From Prevotella sp. Rep29 (GTDB taxonomy: Bacteria; Bacteroidota; Bacteroidia; Bacteroidales; Bacteroidaceae), in assembly GCF_019551475.1 (NCBI RefSeq), contig NZ_CP047159.1, positions 1,674,001 to 1,738,000 on the forward strand: a stretch of DNA of 64,000 bases. The letters are read 5' to 3'. The position numbers and the translations under genes are program-made. The notes under the pieces are model-generated. The model worked only from the letters and a program-made list of their open reading frames with translations. It made no database searches and had not been told where the DNA came from. Positions 7,911 to 16,793 of the stretch are shown in pieces. Within the stretch, counting starts at the first letter, position 1, and the number at the start of each line of letters is the position of its first letter.

Positions 7911-10415
7911 TTACTTTTTCACCACTTTCTTTCCGTTCACCACGTAGATACCCTTCGCGGTCGGTTCGCCGTTGAGACGCTTACCGTCGATGGTGTACCA
8001 TACGCCGTCGGTCACCTGCTCACGGGTGATGTCGTTGATGCCGGTCACTTCGTTGAAAGCATAGCCCGTAGCCTTTGCCTCTGTTCCTTCGGGCACGGCG
8101 AGATATGCTCTGTGTGCTTTGTTGATGAACGCCGCACCGTTTTCTGCTCCGTAGTAGAAACCTACAGTCTCGTTGCCGCCCGTTGCTGCCAGCGACAGCA
8201 TGTAGTATTTAGCGCCTTCCGTTGTAGTCTTATCAACATCCGAACCGCGCAACATATTGCCTTCAGCAGCTGTTCCGTTCTCTTCTGTGATGTTGAATGT
8301 ATAGTCACCTTGCGCACCGGTGAGCACAACGCCCGTAGCTGCAGGAATCACATCGCCGGCATTGTAGGTCTGTACCACATTCAGAGTTGTACCAGATACA
8401 GAGTAAGCATTAGCAGTTACACCTTCTGGAACAATCAAGCCCACTTTACTATAATATAATGTAGCATACTCAGTCTCACCGATAGTAACGGTAACTGATG
8501 TCGGTTTTTCTACTTCTTTGTAGATTTGAACAGATTTCATAGTGGAAGAAGATGCATAGCATGAGAACAACATTTGACCACTATTCGCATTAAATCTCAA
8601 ATCATTCTTTGTATAATTTCCTTGGAATACAATTGAAGCATTTCCATCTGTAATAGTTATTATTGCATTCGCATTGGCATCGGGATCTGTTGTTGTTCTT
8701 AAATAGTTTTGACTTGAACTTGAAGTTACTGCTGTCAAGAAACCTTTATCTGCTGAAACTCCAGCACAGAACATCCATTGATTATCTCCAGCATTCACAA
8801 GCACCAACTTTTGAACATCTTCTGCAGGCTCAATAGCATTGTCTACAATTTCTATCACAGCACTTGCACGGTTATTGGTATTCTGAGTAGTACTCATTGC
8901 TTTGTTATTATCCTCATTCACAATCAGGATTGCATCGCCGTCTTCCAATTCATTTACATCGGTCACTTTTACGAAATAGTTGGTACCGACGTTTTTCGGA
9001 TTCACGTTAATAATATTAATGGTATATGTTGCTGTAGCGATTTCAGAATCAGTCATTCCCTCTTTCACAGCGATTGCTTTAAGCGTGGTTGTCTCTGTTA
9101 TAGAAACAGCTTCGCTATATAAATTGCTTTCTGTCGTTGGGTCAGTACCATCGATTGTATAATAAATCTTTGCGCCTTCTGTGGTCGTGGTGATTGTTAC
9201 GCTTTGTGCTTCAGTATAAGTACCTTCTTCAACTGAGAAAGTTGGCGTTGCCACCTTGGTAGTATTGCGACCCAACGAAATGATATGGTTGTCAGCCGCA
9301 ATTTCTTTCGTTGTATTGTAAGTTGTCAGCTTACCAAGAACAACCACTGTATCACCAACCAAAAGATCATCTACGCTGGAAAAAGCCTCATTGTTCAAAC
9401 CTTTTCCTCTATATACTTGTATTTCTGAAGTTGTCGTACCATCATCAGAGATATAATAACGGAAATTGGCTCCATCATCCATAATTGTGGTGTTTTGGAA
9501 TCTTGAAACAATACCACGAACATAGACTTCTGGAGTAATAGTTCCCGCAGCAGGAGTATTTGCCAATGCTTCTGCTACAGTATAAGGATTGTTCAATGAA
9601 CCAGGTTTATCTGGGTCGCTATTGGTAACCGTCAATTCATAAGTTGCTGAAGAAGATTTGTAAACATCTTCTTCACCAGCATAAGAAGCTGTCAGCGTTG
9701 TTGTACCTTCTGCTACGAGTGTAACTGTACCATCAGCAGCGATTGTAGCCACGCTTTCTTTACTTGATGTCCATGTAACCGTTGCGCCTTCAATAGGCGT
9801 ATCCGTATCATCTTTTACGGTTGCCGTCAACTGACCAGCAGCCGCACCAGCAAAAATATCTGTATTCGTGATACCTGTATTATCAATTGTTACCGATGTG
9901 GCTACAGCGGTAGAAGGAGTCGAACTTGAATAAGTTATAGCAATTGTTTTAATACGCAATTGCGTGTTTGATGTATTTGCATTTTGAATCTTCAAAGAAG
10001 TTGTTGCAGAAATTCCTGAAATGGTATAAGTATTGCTTGAAGCTGTTATAGTAGTAGCAGTTCCACCATCAACAAAATAATTCACAGAAGGAGACAAAGA
10101 AGTCTTCATTACAATACCTGTAATGGTTATTCCTTCTGCTGGAGTCAATGTAATAGAACATCCATTTCCCTGAGCATTATAATAAAGTCGCAATTCACTA
10201 TTGTTTGCATTATACGCAGGAGCATTAGCAGAAGAGTTTTTTTCTGTACTAAAAGAAACTATTCCATCAACGGATCCTGCTGTTCCCGTAAAATTGGTAT
10301 ATGTTCCTTCTTCACCAGAGGCTGTTCCCCATCCCAAGGTATAGGTATCCGCCCATCCCACACTTGCTACCATCACGAGCAGTAGCGTCAAAAGATAACG
10401 TAAATGTTTTTTCAT
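7911..10415 (-). CDS. Secreted multidomain surface protein (Ig-like, OB-like and chitobiase-C-like domains)
   Basis: This 834-residue protein begins with a clear signal peptide (basic MKKHLR, then LLTLLLVMVASVGWA). In order it shows an N-terminal beta-rich domain, a bacterial Ig-like domain (about 170-265, ending with the SVATIAADGTVT motif), an OB-like region (about 270-380, PEVYVRGIVSRF), a chitobiase/hexosaminidase C-terminal type domain (about 388-470, KIYYTIDGTDPT), further beta-rich sequence, and a C-terminal tail with WYTIDGKRLNGEP and GIYVVNGKKVVKK. The tail resembles type-IX-secretion sorting tails in its GxY-x-V-x-G-K-K-V-V-K pattern, which is an inference. Probably a cell-surface or secreted adhesin or binding protein. 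The small gene at 7709 follows it. Confidence 0.85.
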   Translation of the reverse strand: MKKHLRYLLTLLLVMVASVGWADTYTLGWGTASGEEGTYTNFTGTAGSVDGIVSFSTEKNSSANAPAYNANNSELRLYYNAQGNGCSITLTPAEGITITGIVMKTSLSPSVNYFVDGGTATTITASSNTYTISGISATTSLKIQNANTSNTQLRIKTIAITYSSSTPSTAVATSVTIDNTGITNTDIFAGAAAGQLTATVKDDTDTPIEGATVTWTSSKESVATIAADGTVTLVAEGTTTLTASYAGEEDVYKSSSATYELTVTNSDPDKPGSLNNPYTVAEALANTPAAGTITPEVYVRGIVSRFQNTTIMDDGANFRYYISDDGTTTSEIQVYRGKGLNNEAFSSVDDLLVGDTVVVLGKLTTYNTTKEIAADNHIISLGRNTTKVATPTFSVEEGTYTEAQSVTITTTTEGAKIYYTIDGTDPTTESNLYSEAVSITETTTLKAIAVKEGMTDSEIATATYTINIINVNPKNVGTNYFVKVTDVNELEDGDAILIVNEDNNKAMSTTQNTNNRASAVIEIVDNAIEPAEDVQKLVLVNAGDNQWMFCAGVSADKGFLTAVTSSSSQNYLRTTTDPDANANAIITITDGNASIVFQGNYTKNDLRFNANSGQMLFSCYASSSTMKSVQIYKEVEKPTSVTVTIGETEYATLYYSKVGLIVPEGVTANAYSVSGTTLNVVQTYNAGDVIPAATGVVLTGAQGDYTFNITEENGTAAEGNMLRGSDVDKTTTEGAKYYMLSLAATGGNETVGFYYGAENGAAFINKAHRAYLAVPEGTEAKATGYAFNEVTGINDITREQVTDGVWYTIDGKRLNGEPTAKGIYVVNGKKVVKK

Positions 10416-10529
10416 AATCTATTTTGTTTTTTTATTTGTTTTTATTGTCGTTGCTGTATCAACTTGAATATCAATGCACCCGAACATGAGCACACAGGCT
10501 TCTAAATGACCTTCGGTCATAAGTCGATG

Positions 10530-10537
10530 CAAAATTA
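10530..10537 (-). promoter_or_regulatory. Possible -7 box of the secreted-protein gene
   Basis: TAATTTTG on the minus strand, about 115 bp before the start at 10415. No clear -33 element. Confidence 0.35.
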
Positions 10538-10596
10538 GGAATTTTTTCGCAGATGAACAAGAAAAGGAAAGAAAAAAATAAAGGAGTATCCTCCCT

Positions 10597-10785
10597 TGCA
10601 TAAACATGCAACGAAATGAATAAATATACAATACGTAAAGTTTTGATAATCAACAGATTAAGTAATGCTTTCCAAAAGTTGAACTTTTGCGTTCTAAAAG
10701 TTCAACTTTCATCGCCTAAAAGTTCAACTTTTGCAAGCTGAAAGTTGAACTTTTGGAAAGCCATTCCGCAACGTATATTTATACA
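10597..10785. repeat. 22-bp-phased palindrome array, copy A
   Basis: Four palindromes AAAGTT(G/C)AACTTT have centres at 10681, 10703, 10725 and 10747, exactly 22 bp apart. The outer two are extended so that the whole array begins GCTTTCCAAAAGTTG and ends CAACTTTT-type sequence in mirror form (TTTTGGAAAGC). AT-rich 14-bp boxes flank it: TGCATAAACATGCA (10597), TGAATAAATATACA (10617) and CGTATATTTATACA (10772). The element fills most of the 435-bp gap between two divergent genes. No coding sequence is seen here. Confidence 0.85.
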
Positions 10786-10839
10786 GGGGGCTCCATCCCA
10801 TTTTTTTATTCCAAATGTATCATTCTCAAGATTTTTAAT

Positions 10840-10847
10840 TAAATTTG
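10840..10847 (+). promoter_or_regulatory. -7 box directly before the rRNA methyltransferase gene
   Basis: TAAATTTG ends 4 bp before the ATG at 10852, suggesting a leaderless or very short leader transcript. Confidence 0.45.
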
Positions 10848-10851
10848 CAGC

Positions 10852-11604
10852 ATGCTCAGTAAGAATCTGATAAAATATATCCGCAGCTTCCAACAGAAGA
10901 AGCAACGCGAGGCGGAGGGACTGTTCATTGCCGAAGGTCCGAAAACGGTTGGCGACCTGCTGGCTGCGCAACGGGCACGGCTGCTCGTGGCAACGGCTGA
11001 ATGGCTCGCGACAAACAAGGCGAACGCCGAGCGAGTGGTTGAAGTGACGGAAGAGGAACTGCGACGGGCGAGCCTCGTGCAACATCCGCAACAGGTGTTG
11101 GCACTCTTCCCCATCCCACAGACGGCAACCGACGGTGTGCATCGCATGAACGAGGATGAACTCGTGCTGGCGCTCGACGGCATTCAGGACCCGGGCAACC
11201 TAGGGACCATCATCCGCATCGCCGACTGGTTTGGCATCAAGCACATCTATTGCAGCACCGACACTGCCGACGCCTACAATCCGAAGGTGGTGCAGGCAAC
11301 AATGGGGAGCATCGCGCGCGTGTACATTTATTATATTGACCTGCGAGAACTCATCGCCAACCGCCCCGAAGGGATGCCCGTCTATGGCACGCTGCTCGAT
11401 GGCGACAGTCTCTATGCACAGCGGAAAGAAAACCGCGGCATCATCATCATGGGCAACGAGGGGCGCGGCATATCACCGGAGATTGTCCCCCTGCTGACCC
11501 ACCGCCTGCTCATCCCTCCCTATCCTGCCGACCGACGCACGGCAGAAAGCCTGAACGTAGCCACCGCCACCGCCATCGTCTGCGCGGAATTTCGGAGAGA
11601 ATAA
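10852..11604 (+). CDS. TrmH/SpoU-family RNA 2'-O-methyltransferase
   Basis: The protein is 250 residues. The N-terminal substrate-binding part (KNLIKYIRSFQQKKQREAEGLFIAEGPKTV) is typical of 23S rRNA 2'-O-methyltransferases such as RlmB or TsnR relatives. The SPOUT domain follows, with ALDGIQDPGNLGTIIRIADW (motif 1), IIIMGNEGRGISPEI (motif 2) and LLIPPYPADRRTAESLNVA (motif 3). These motifs form the knotted SAM site. The exact target nucleotide cannot be told from sequence. The stop codon is directly followed by a C/G-rich hairpin repeat. Confidence 0.92.
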   Translation: MLSKNLIKYIRSFQQKKQREAEGLFIAEGPKTVGDLLAAQRARLLVATAEWLATNKANAERVVEVTEEELRRASLVQHPQQVLALFPIPQTATDGVHRMNEDELVLALDGIQDPGNLGTIIRIADWFGIKHIYCSTDTADAYNPKVVQATMGSIARVYIYYIDLRELIANRPEGMPVYGTLLDGDSLYAQRKENRGIIIMGNEGRGISPEIVPLLTHRLLIPPYPADRRTAESLNVATATAIVCAEFRRE

Positions 11605-11652
11605 CCCCACCCCTGCCCCTCCCCTGAAATGGGAGGGGAGCGCCTAACGGAA
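11605..11652. repeat. C/G-rich hairpin repeat abutting a stop codon
   Basis: CCCCACCCCTGCCCCTCCCC, a TGAAAT loop, GGGAGGGGAG, then CGCCTAACGGAAG. It begins on the base after the TAA of the methyltransferase gene and may act as its terminator-like 3' structure. Near-identical copies are at 11866 and 12751. Confidence 0.8.
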
Positions 11653-11762
11653 GAAAGTCTTTAAATCTATTTGTAAGGATTTGTGAGATTTGAATAGATT
11701 TGTGAGATTTGCCTACGGCGATTTTCAATTCTGTCACGAAGTGACACTCATTATCAGAAAGC

Positions 11763-11789
11763 GGGCGGATACACCGATCCGCCCCTACG
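11763..11789. repeat. GGGCGGAT-type dispersed repeat
   Basis: GGGCGGATACACCGATCCGCCCC forms an inverted repeat and is followed by TACG. Related sequences occur at 25868, 28966 and 32941. The stretch from 11653 to 11865 also holds a doubled GATTTGTGAGATTTG and no gene. Confidence 0.6.
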
Positions 11790-11865
11790 TTGACACAGGC
11801 AAATCCCGACATTCAATTTACCGCTGGATTTGCAAATCCAGCAGACGAAGGATTTACGTACTCAC

Positions 11866-11913
11866 CCCACCCCTGCCCCTCCCCTGAAATGGGAGGGGAG
11901 CGCCTAGCGGAAG
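11866..11913. repeat. C/G-rich hairpin repeat leading into a tandem array
   Basis: Same sequence as at 11605 with one change in the tail (CGCCTAGCGGAAG). Its last part forms the beginning of the first 67-bp tandem unit. Confidence 0.8.
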
Positions 11914-12299
11914 CAAAAACGAAGAAGCAAAACCTATCTAAACTCCCCTCCATAAATGAATGGGGAGCGCCTAGCGGAAACAAAAACGAAGAAGCAACAC
12001 CTATCTAAACTCCCCTCCCTAAATGAATGGGGAGCGCCTAACGGAAGCAAAAACGAAGAAGCAACACCTATCTAAACTCCCATCCCTAAATGAATGGGGA
12101 GCGCCTGGCGGAAGCAAAAACGAAGAAGCAACACCTATCTAAACTCCCCTCCCTAAATGAATGGGGAGCGCCTAGCGGAAGCAAAAACGAAGAAGCAACA
12201 CCTATCTAAACTCCCCTCCCTAAATGAATGGGGAGCGCCTAACGGAAACAAAAACGAAGAAGCAACACCTATCTAAACTCCCCTCCCATCTTAGGGGAG
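11898..12299. repeat. 67-bp tandem repeat, six units
   Basis: The marker GAGCGCCT recurs at 11898, 11965, 12032, 12099, 12166 and 12233, exactly 67 bp apart. Each unit reads GAGCGCCT(A/G)(A/G)CGGAA(G/A)C, a purine-rich AAAAACGAAGAAGCAA(C/A)ACC, then CTATCTAAACTCCC and CTCCCTAAATGAATGGG. Units differ by only a few bases. 67 is not a multiple of three and no frame stays open, so it is non-coding. Copy number is likely to vary between strains. Confidence 0.92.
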
Positions 12300-12316
12300 G
12301 GGTAAGGGGTGGGGTC
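12277..12316. repeat. Inverted C/G-rich hairpin, left border of the DUF559 gene
   Basis: CTCCCCTCCCATCTTAGGGG with AGGGGTAAGGGGTGGGG is the reverse complement of the copy at 12751, apart from a few loop and linker bases. The two copies therefore form inverted repeats around the gene at 12344-12733. Confidence 0.75.
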
Positions 12317-12343
12317 CATAACTACACGTTATTATCCCCCTAT

Positions 12344-12733
12344 TTAGATATTAGGTGTCAAGCCACCTTTCTTTATATCATCTCCTATTCGCACAATTTC
12401 AGCAACAACACCTTCAATACTAGTCCATATTTGTTGATTGTCAAACCTAACAACACGTATTCCTTGCTGGCAAAGGAATTCTGTCCGGCGCTCATCATAT
12501 TCATATTTATGACTATGTGATAAGCCATCCAACTCAACACAAAGACGTAGTTCGGGACAATAGAAATCCAATATGTATGAGCCTATACTTTGCTGTCTGC
12601 GGAATTTATATCCGCCAGCTCCGCGTGACTTTAAGGCTTTCCATAAAACAGCTTCTGCCGGAGTTGCATTATTTCTCAGTGCTTTCCGATGTCCTTTTTG
12701 CTTTTTATCATTTACTTTTGCTGAATACTGCAT
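12344..12733 (-). CDS. DUF559 protein with a VSR-like endonuclease fold
   Basis: The protein is 129 residues. It shows the DUF559 pattern: ARKALRNNATPAEAVLW-like N-terminus (here RKALRNNATPAEAVLWKALK), then KFRRQQSIGSYILDFYCPEL, LCVELDGLSHSHKYEYDERR and VVRFDNQQIW. The Asp of ILDFYCP and the Glu of VELDG match the PD-(D/E)XK-like catalytic residues of very-short-patch-repair relatives. The cellular role is unknown. It is framed by inverted copies of the C/G-rich hairpin, as if carried as a cassette. Confidence 0.85.
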   Translation of the reverse strand: MQYSAKVNDKKQKGHRKALRNNATPAEAVLWKALKSRGAGGYKFRRQQSIGSYILDFYCPELRLCVELDGLSHSHKYEYDERRTEFLCQQGIRVVRFDNQQIWTSIEGVVAEIVRIGDDIKKGGLTPNI

Positions 12734-12750
12734 ATTCCGTTTTCCTTACT

Positions 12751-12799
12751 CACCCCACCCCTGCCCCTCCCCTGAAATGGGAGGGGAGCGCCTGGCGGA
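12751..12799. repeat. C/G-rich hairpin, right border of the DUF559 gene
   Basis: CCCCACCCCTGCCCCTCCCC, TGAAAT, GGGAGGGGAG and CGCCTGGCGGAAG, nearly identical to the copies at 11605 and 11866. Confidence 0.8.
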
Positions 12800-12921
12800 A
12801 GCAAAGCTCTACAATCCAAATGGATACTATATTTTAAATCACCATGTTTACAACGGAATCTATCCCCACCTGCTAAGCGGAAGGGAACAAAAGCTCTTTA
12901 ACCCCACTTATCCATTATCAT

Positions 12922-13263
12922 TCAGCGCTGTGCCATGTGTTCCGGCACGATGGCGAAATAGACGAGCTCGTCGTCGCCGTCGTTGTACATGGCGTGGGAA
13001 TGGTTCATGGGGCAATAGTGCACGCTGCCTGCCTGCACATCCTCGCGCACGCCGTCGTAATCGAAGTGTCCCGTTCCGCTGATGATATAGACAATTTCCG
13101 AATTGCCTTCGTGCTTATGGTAGCCGCTGTTGGCTCCCGGTTGCAGGCGACTCATCATGATCTTGTTGTTCTCGTCCACGAAATTCTGTGTGAGCACATC
13201 GCCGTTTCCACCTTTGAAGCCTGTGATGCGCTGCTGTTCCATCTCTTTGTAATTGATAATCAT
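12922..13263 (-). CDS. Cupin-domain protein
   Basis: The protein is 113 residues, with a complete single cupin: SGYHKHEGNSEIVYIISGTG carries the His/Glu metal ligands of motif 1, and CPMNHSHAMYNDGDDEL carries motif 2. A second possible start, MEQQRITGF, lies seven codons in. It stands alone between the DUF559 gene and the TonB-dependent receptor. The ligand is unknown; small cupins of this type act as sugar or amino-acid-derivative binding or isomerase proteins. Confidence 0.8.
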   Translation of the reverse strand: MIINYKEMEQQRITGFKGGNGDVLTQNFVDENNKIMMSRLQPGANSGYHKHEGNSEIVYIISGTGHFDYDGVREDVQAGSVHYCPMNHSHAMYNDGDDELVYFAIVPEHMAQR

Positions 13264-13306
13264 ACTCTGTGTGTGTTATTGTTGTTTGTAATATGTAAAA
13301 AGAAAT

Positions 13307-13335
13307 GCGGATGCCCATTGCTGCTGGACATCCGC
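13307..13335 (-). terminator. Intrinsic terminator after the TonB-dependent receptor
   Basis: GCGGATGCCC and GGACATCCGC form a stem with a nine-base loop (one mismatch). On the minus strand it runs into ATTTCTTTTT, 20 bp past the receptor stop. Confidence 0.7.
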
Positions 13336-13354
13336 ACGCCTGTTGTTAACGTCC

Positions 13355-16300
13355 TTAGAAGGTGTATTTCAGACCAAGCTGTCCGCGCCAGCGGCTGTAG
13401 TAGTCGCTATAGTTGCGCACGGCATACTGACCTGTGAACTGATACAGTCCGCCGCCCTGGTAGTTGACCGGGCTGTAGTAGATACCGAAGCCGTCGCCGT
13501 AGGTGTGTCCCCAATCTTTATTGAGGAGGTTGCCCACGTTGAGCACGTCGAACGAGAGCTCGATAGAGTTGATCTGTCGTCCCACCTTGAATGAGAACTT
13601 CTGTGCGAGGTGCACGTCGAAGTGGTGTTCGAACGGCAGGTTGTCGGCATAGCGCTTATAGTACTCACCGCGATGGTGTTTCATATAGGAGTCGCCTGCA
13701 ATCCACTCTTTGAGCAACTGTCGCTGCATATCTTCGGTCAGCGGCTGACGGTTGTAGGTGGTTGCCTCGAAGCGCATCTGGTCGATCTGCTCGTCGGTCG
13801 GGATGAAGAAGAGGTCGTTTCCGTTCTGTCCGTCGCCGTTCACGTCGCCGTAATAGTATATCGTGTAAGGACTTCCGCTCTTACCCTGATAGATGAGTCC
13901 GATGGTCGTGGTCCATGCCTTGTTGTGTCCGTATCCGATGCGATAGAATGCCGAAGCCTGTACGCGGTGAGGCACGTTGAAGGCACTGAATCCGAGCTCG
14001 GGATCGTTCGGGTTGCGATAGGTGTAGTTGTAGCGGAAGTTGCTCTCTGCCACCGACGAAGAACCGTTGTTGACGGTCATTGAGCGTGTCCACGTGTAGG
14101 ATGCCATCAGGTCGAGTCCGAAGTTGAAATGCTTCTCGGCTTTCAGTGAGAGGTTCACCGTATAACCCTTAGACGTGTTGTAGAGTCCATAGACATGCGA
14201 GAAGTCCGTTCCGCCGGTGGTTGACTGCATCATCGGTCGGTTGTCCCACATGTAGCCGTAGGTCTGTCCGAAGGTCTGTCCTGTCTCTTCGATGGTCAGG
14301 TCTTTATAGTAGATGTCGTTGAGGGTTTTCGAGTAGATGGCTTCTGCCGTCCAGTTGATGCCTCCGAGCATGAAGTCGAATCCGAGGTTGGCGCGGAAGT
14401 TCTGCGCAAACCTGAACTTTTCATCATATACATTGATAATCTGGCTGCCTTCCGTTGCTCTCAGCAGCTGCGCGTTGGCATCCTGTCCGTTCGGGTCGAG
14501 AATCAGATTGATGCCCTTCGGGTTCATCACGTTATAGGTAGAGAGCTGGACTCCCGTGTTCGAATAGTTATTGCTGATCCACACAAACGGGATGCGACCG
14601 GTGAAGATACCGGCACCTCCGCGCAGGATGAAACGGCGGTCGTTGTTGATGTCCCAACGGAAACCGACGCGCGGGCTCCAGAGGGGCATGCTCGACAGCT
14701 TGTGGTTGGTCTTCACGTTCCATCCGCGAGCCTTCGCATATTCATTGAACGGTGCGTTCTCTGCCGGTGCATCGAAGAACACGGGGATGTCCATGCGCAG
14801 ACCATAGGTCAGCTGGAAGTTGTTCGACGCATCCCACTTGTCCTGTGCATAGAAACCGAACTGACCGGCACTGAACGCTGCCTTCCAATGCGGGTCGCCC
14901 GTCACATCGACGTTCGCATGACCATAGCGGTACTGGTAAATGTAAGCATAGGTAGGATCGAGTGTTCCTGCCATGTAGTCATTATAGTACTTATGGAAAT
15001 GGTCGAGGTCATTGAAATAGTAAGTTCCGTGTGCATCCTGGATATAGAGGTTGGCGAACTTATAAATCTCGTTGTGTGTTCCGAATGTCAGTGTGTGATC
15101 ACCCTTGAACCATGTGAAGTTGTCTTCCAGTGTATAGATGTCCTGATCGAGGGTGTTTGCCATTGATGAACGCTCGTTACCGATGTTCAGCGTACCGCCA
15201 CGGCGGTTCACCAGATAGGTCTGTCCCGAAGCATCGCTCGGGTCTTTCAGCTGCGCACTGCCCACGTTGCGGATGTTGATCATCGGGAATGCCGTTCCCA
15301 CATCACGCTTGTCGCGAACACGCACATAGCTACCGCGCAACTCATTGCTGAGCACTGGAGAGATGCGGCTCTGCAACTCAGCCGTGAACGAGTTGGTCAC
15401 GCTTTTGAACGGATAGCTGTAATTGTTGTCGTTCAGTGATGTCGAACCGCTGGTATTGTTCAGTTGCTTTGCATTGACCAAGCTCCAGCGTATGCTGAAC
15501 TTATTGAAGTCGTTGATGTTCCAGTCGAGCTTCACACCCACCTTCGTACTCTTCGTATAGATATCGGGGTTGCTGAAAGCTCCGTCGTAGTTGTAGCCTT
15601 GCTTGGCTGCCAACTCCTTCACTTTCTCAAGAACATCATCCACGTTCGTATCGCCGATGCTCTGATAGCCCTGTGCCCCATATTGCTGCACGTAATACTG
15701 GTCCATGGCACGGGTAGTGAGCTGCGAGCCTTCTGTTCCGTAACCGAAGAGGTTGGGATATTCCTTGTTTGCCTGCTCAAAGTTGGCAAAGAAGAAGAGT
15801 TTGTCCTTGATGATCGGACCACCGAGCGTCACACCAAACTGATACTCCGTCTGGTCGTCGTAAGCCTGGCTATACTCACCGGTTCTCATCTTATATTTCT
15901 TTCCAATCAGGTCTTTGTTGTAGCCATAGCCGTAGAGTGAGCCGTGGAACTGGTTCGTACCGCTCTTCGTGATAGCGTTGATGGCACCGCCGGTGAATCC
16001 GCTCTGGCGAACGTCGAACGGAGCGACATTCACCTGAATCTGCTCAATCGTTTCCATCGAAACGGGCTGTGTACCAGCCTGACCGCCATTGCTTCCGCCA
16101 GAAGCCAGACCGAACACGTCGTTGTTCATCGCACCGTCAATCTGGAACGAGTTGTAACGGTTGTTCACACCGGCAAACGACATCACACCGCTATTGGTCA
16201 CGGTCAACTGAGGGTTGAGACGTGCCACGTCGGCAATACCGTGTGTGATGGACGGCATGTCGTTGATCTGCTGCGAGCTGATACTCATTGCCGCACCGGT

Positions 16301-16684
16301 CTTGGTGGCATTGAGTCCGCTCTTACCCGTGACAACGAGTTCTTCGAGCACAGTAACATCTTCCTCAAGGCTGCACGAGAGGTTCTGCGTCTCACCCAAG
16401 AGCAGGTTCACATCGCTGAACACCTGCGGCTGGTGACCGACGTAAGTGATTTCCACCGTGTAAGGACCGCCCACACGCATACCCTGTATCGTATAGCGAC
16501 CGTCAATATTGGTCACTGCACGATAGACTGTTCCCGAAGGAAGGTGCTTGGCTGTCACCGTTGCACCAATGACTTCCTCACCTGCGGAAGTCACCTTGCC
16601 ACTGATGCCTGACGTGGTCACCTGCGCAAAGGCTGCAACCACCATGAACATCAATGCCATGAGAAGGGATAATCTTTTCTGCAT
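13355..16684 (-). CDS. TonB-dependent outer-membrane receptor with N-terminal carboxypeptidase-type domain
   Basis: This 1109-residue protein has a signal peptide (LSLLMALMFMVVAAFAQ), a carboxypeptidase regulatory-like domain (about 25-110: GISGKVTSAGEEVIGATVTA ... YVGHQPQVFSDVNL), a plug domain (about 115-260, with MSISSQQINDMPS and VRQSGFTGGAINAITKSGTN), and a long beta-barrel ending in Phe (QLGLKYTF), the usual outer-membrane assembly signal. The layout is that of Oar-like receptors rather than SusC, and no SusD partner is adjacent. The substrate is unknown. It is monocistronic, with its own promoter and terminator. Confidence 0.93.
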   Translation of the reverse strand: MQKRLSLLMALMFMVVAAFAQVTTSGISGKVTSAGEEVIGATVTAKHLPSGTVYRAVTNIDGRYTIQGMRVGGPYTVEITYVGHQPQVFSDVNLLLGETQNLSCSLEEDVTVLEELVVTGKSGLNATKTGAAMSISSQQINDMPSITHGIADVARLNPQLTVTNSGVMSFAGVNNRYNSFQIDGAMNNDVFGLASGGSNGGQAGTQPVSMETIEQIQVNVAPFDVRQSGFTGGAINAITKSGTNQFHGSLYGYGYNKDLIGKKYKMRTGEYSQAYDDQTEYQFGVTLGGPIIKDKLFFFANFEQANKEYPNLFGYGTEGSQLTTRAMDQYYVQQYGAQGYQSIGDTNVDDVLEKVKELAAKQGYNYDGAFSNPDIYTKSTKVGVKLDWNINDFNKFSIRWSLVNAKQLNNTSGSTSLNDNNYSYPFKSVTNSFTAELQSRISPVLSNELRGSYVRVRDKRDVGTAFPMINIRNVGSAQLKDPSDASGQTYLVNRRGGTLNIGNERSSMANTLDQDIYTLEDNFTWFKGDHTLTFGTHNEIYKFANLYIQDAHGTYYFNDLDHFHKYYNDYMAGTLDPTYAYIYQYRYGHANVDVTGDPHWKAAFSAGQFGFYAQDKWDASNNFQLTYGLRMDIPVFFDAPAENAPFNEYAKARGWNVKTNHKLSSMPLWSPRVGFRWDINNDRRFILRGGAGIFTGRIPFVWISNNYSNTGVQLSTYNVMNPKGINLILDPNGQDANAQLLRATEGSQIINVYDEKFRFAQNFRANLGFDFMLGGINWTAEAIYSKTLNDIYYKDLTIEETGQTFGQTYGYMWDNRPMMQSTTGGTDFSHVYGLYNTSKGYTVNLSLKAEKHFNFGLDLMASYTWTRSMTVNNGSSSVAESNFRYNYTYRNPNDPELGFSAFNVPHRVQASAFYRIGYGHNKAWTTTIGLIYQGKSGSPYTIYYYGDVNGDGQNGNDLFFIPTDEQIDQMRFEATTYNRQPLTEDMQRQLLKEWIAGDSYMKHHRGEYYKRYADNLPFEHHFDVHLAQKFSFKVGRQINSIELSFDVLNVGNLLNKDWGHTYGDGFGIYYSPVNYQGGGLYQFTGQYAVRNYSDYYSRWRGQLGLKYTF

Positions 16685-16793
16685 AATGAAATAAAGTTTT
16701 TAATTGTTATAATTTATCGTTGTTTTGTCTGCTCTTTCTCCTTCCCGTTGCCATTCCCAACAGACGAGAAGCGATGTGTTTTTATCAGCACTG

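Noticed and set aside
10597..10785. CRISPR array reading of the 22-bp-spaced repeats
   Set aside because: Units are 13-bp palindromes with short, non-unique intervals of nine bases, no leader and no cas genes. Spacing and length do not fit repeats and spacers.
11898..12299. CRISPR reading of the 67-bp repeat
   Set aside because: The whole 67-bp unit is conserved; there are no variable spacers.
12573..13082. 169-codon open frame on the plus strand
   Set aside because: It crosses the hairpin repeat and is antisense to the DUF559 and cupin genes.
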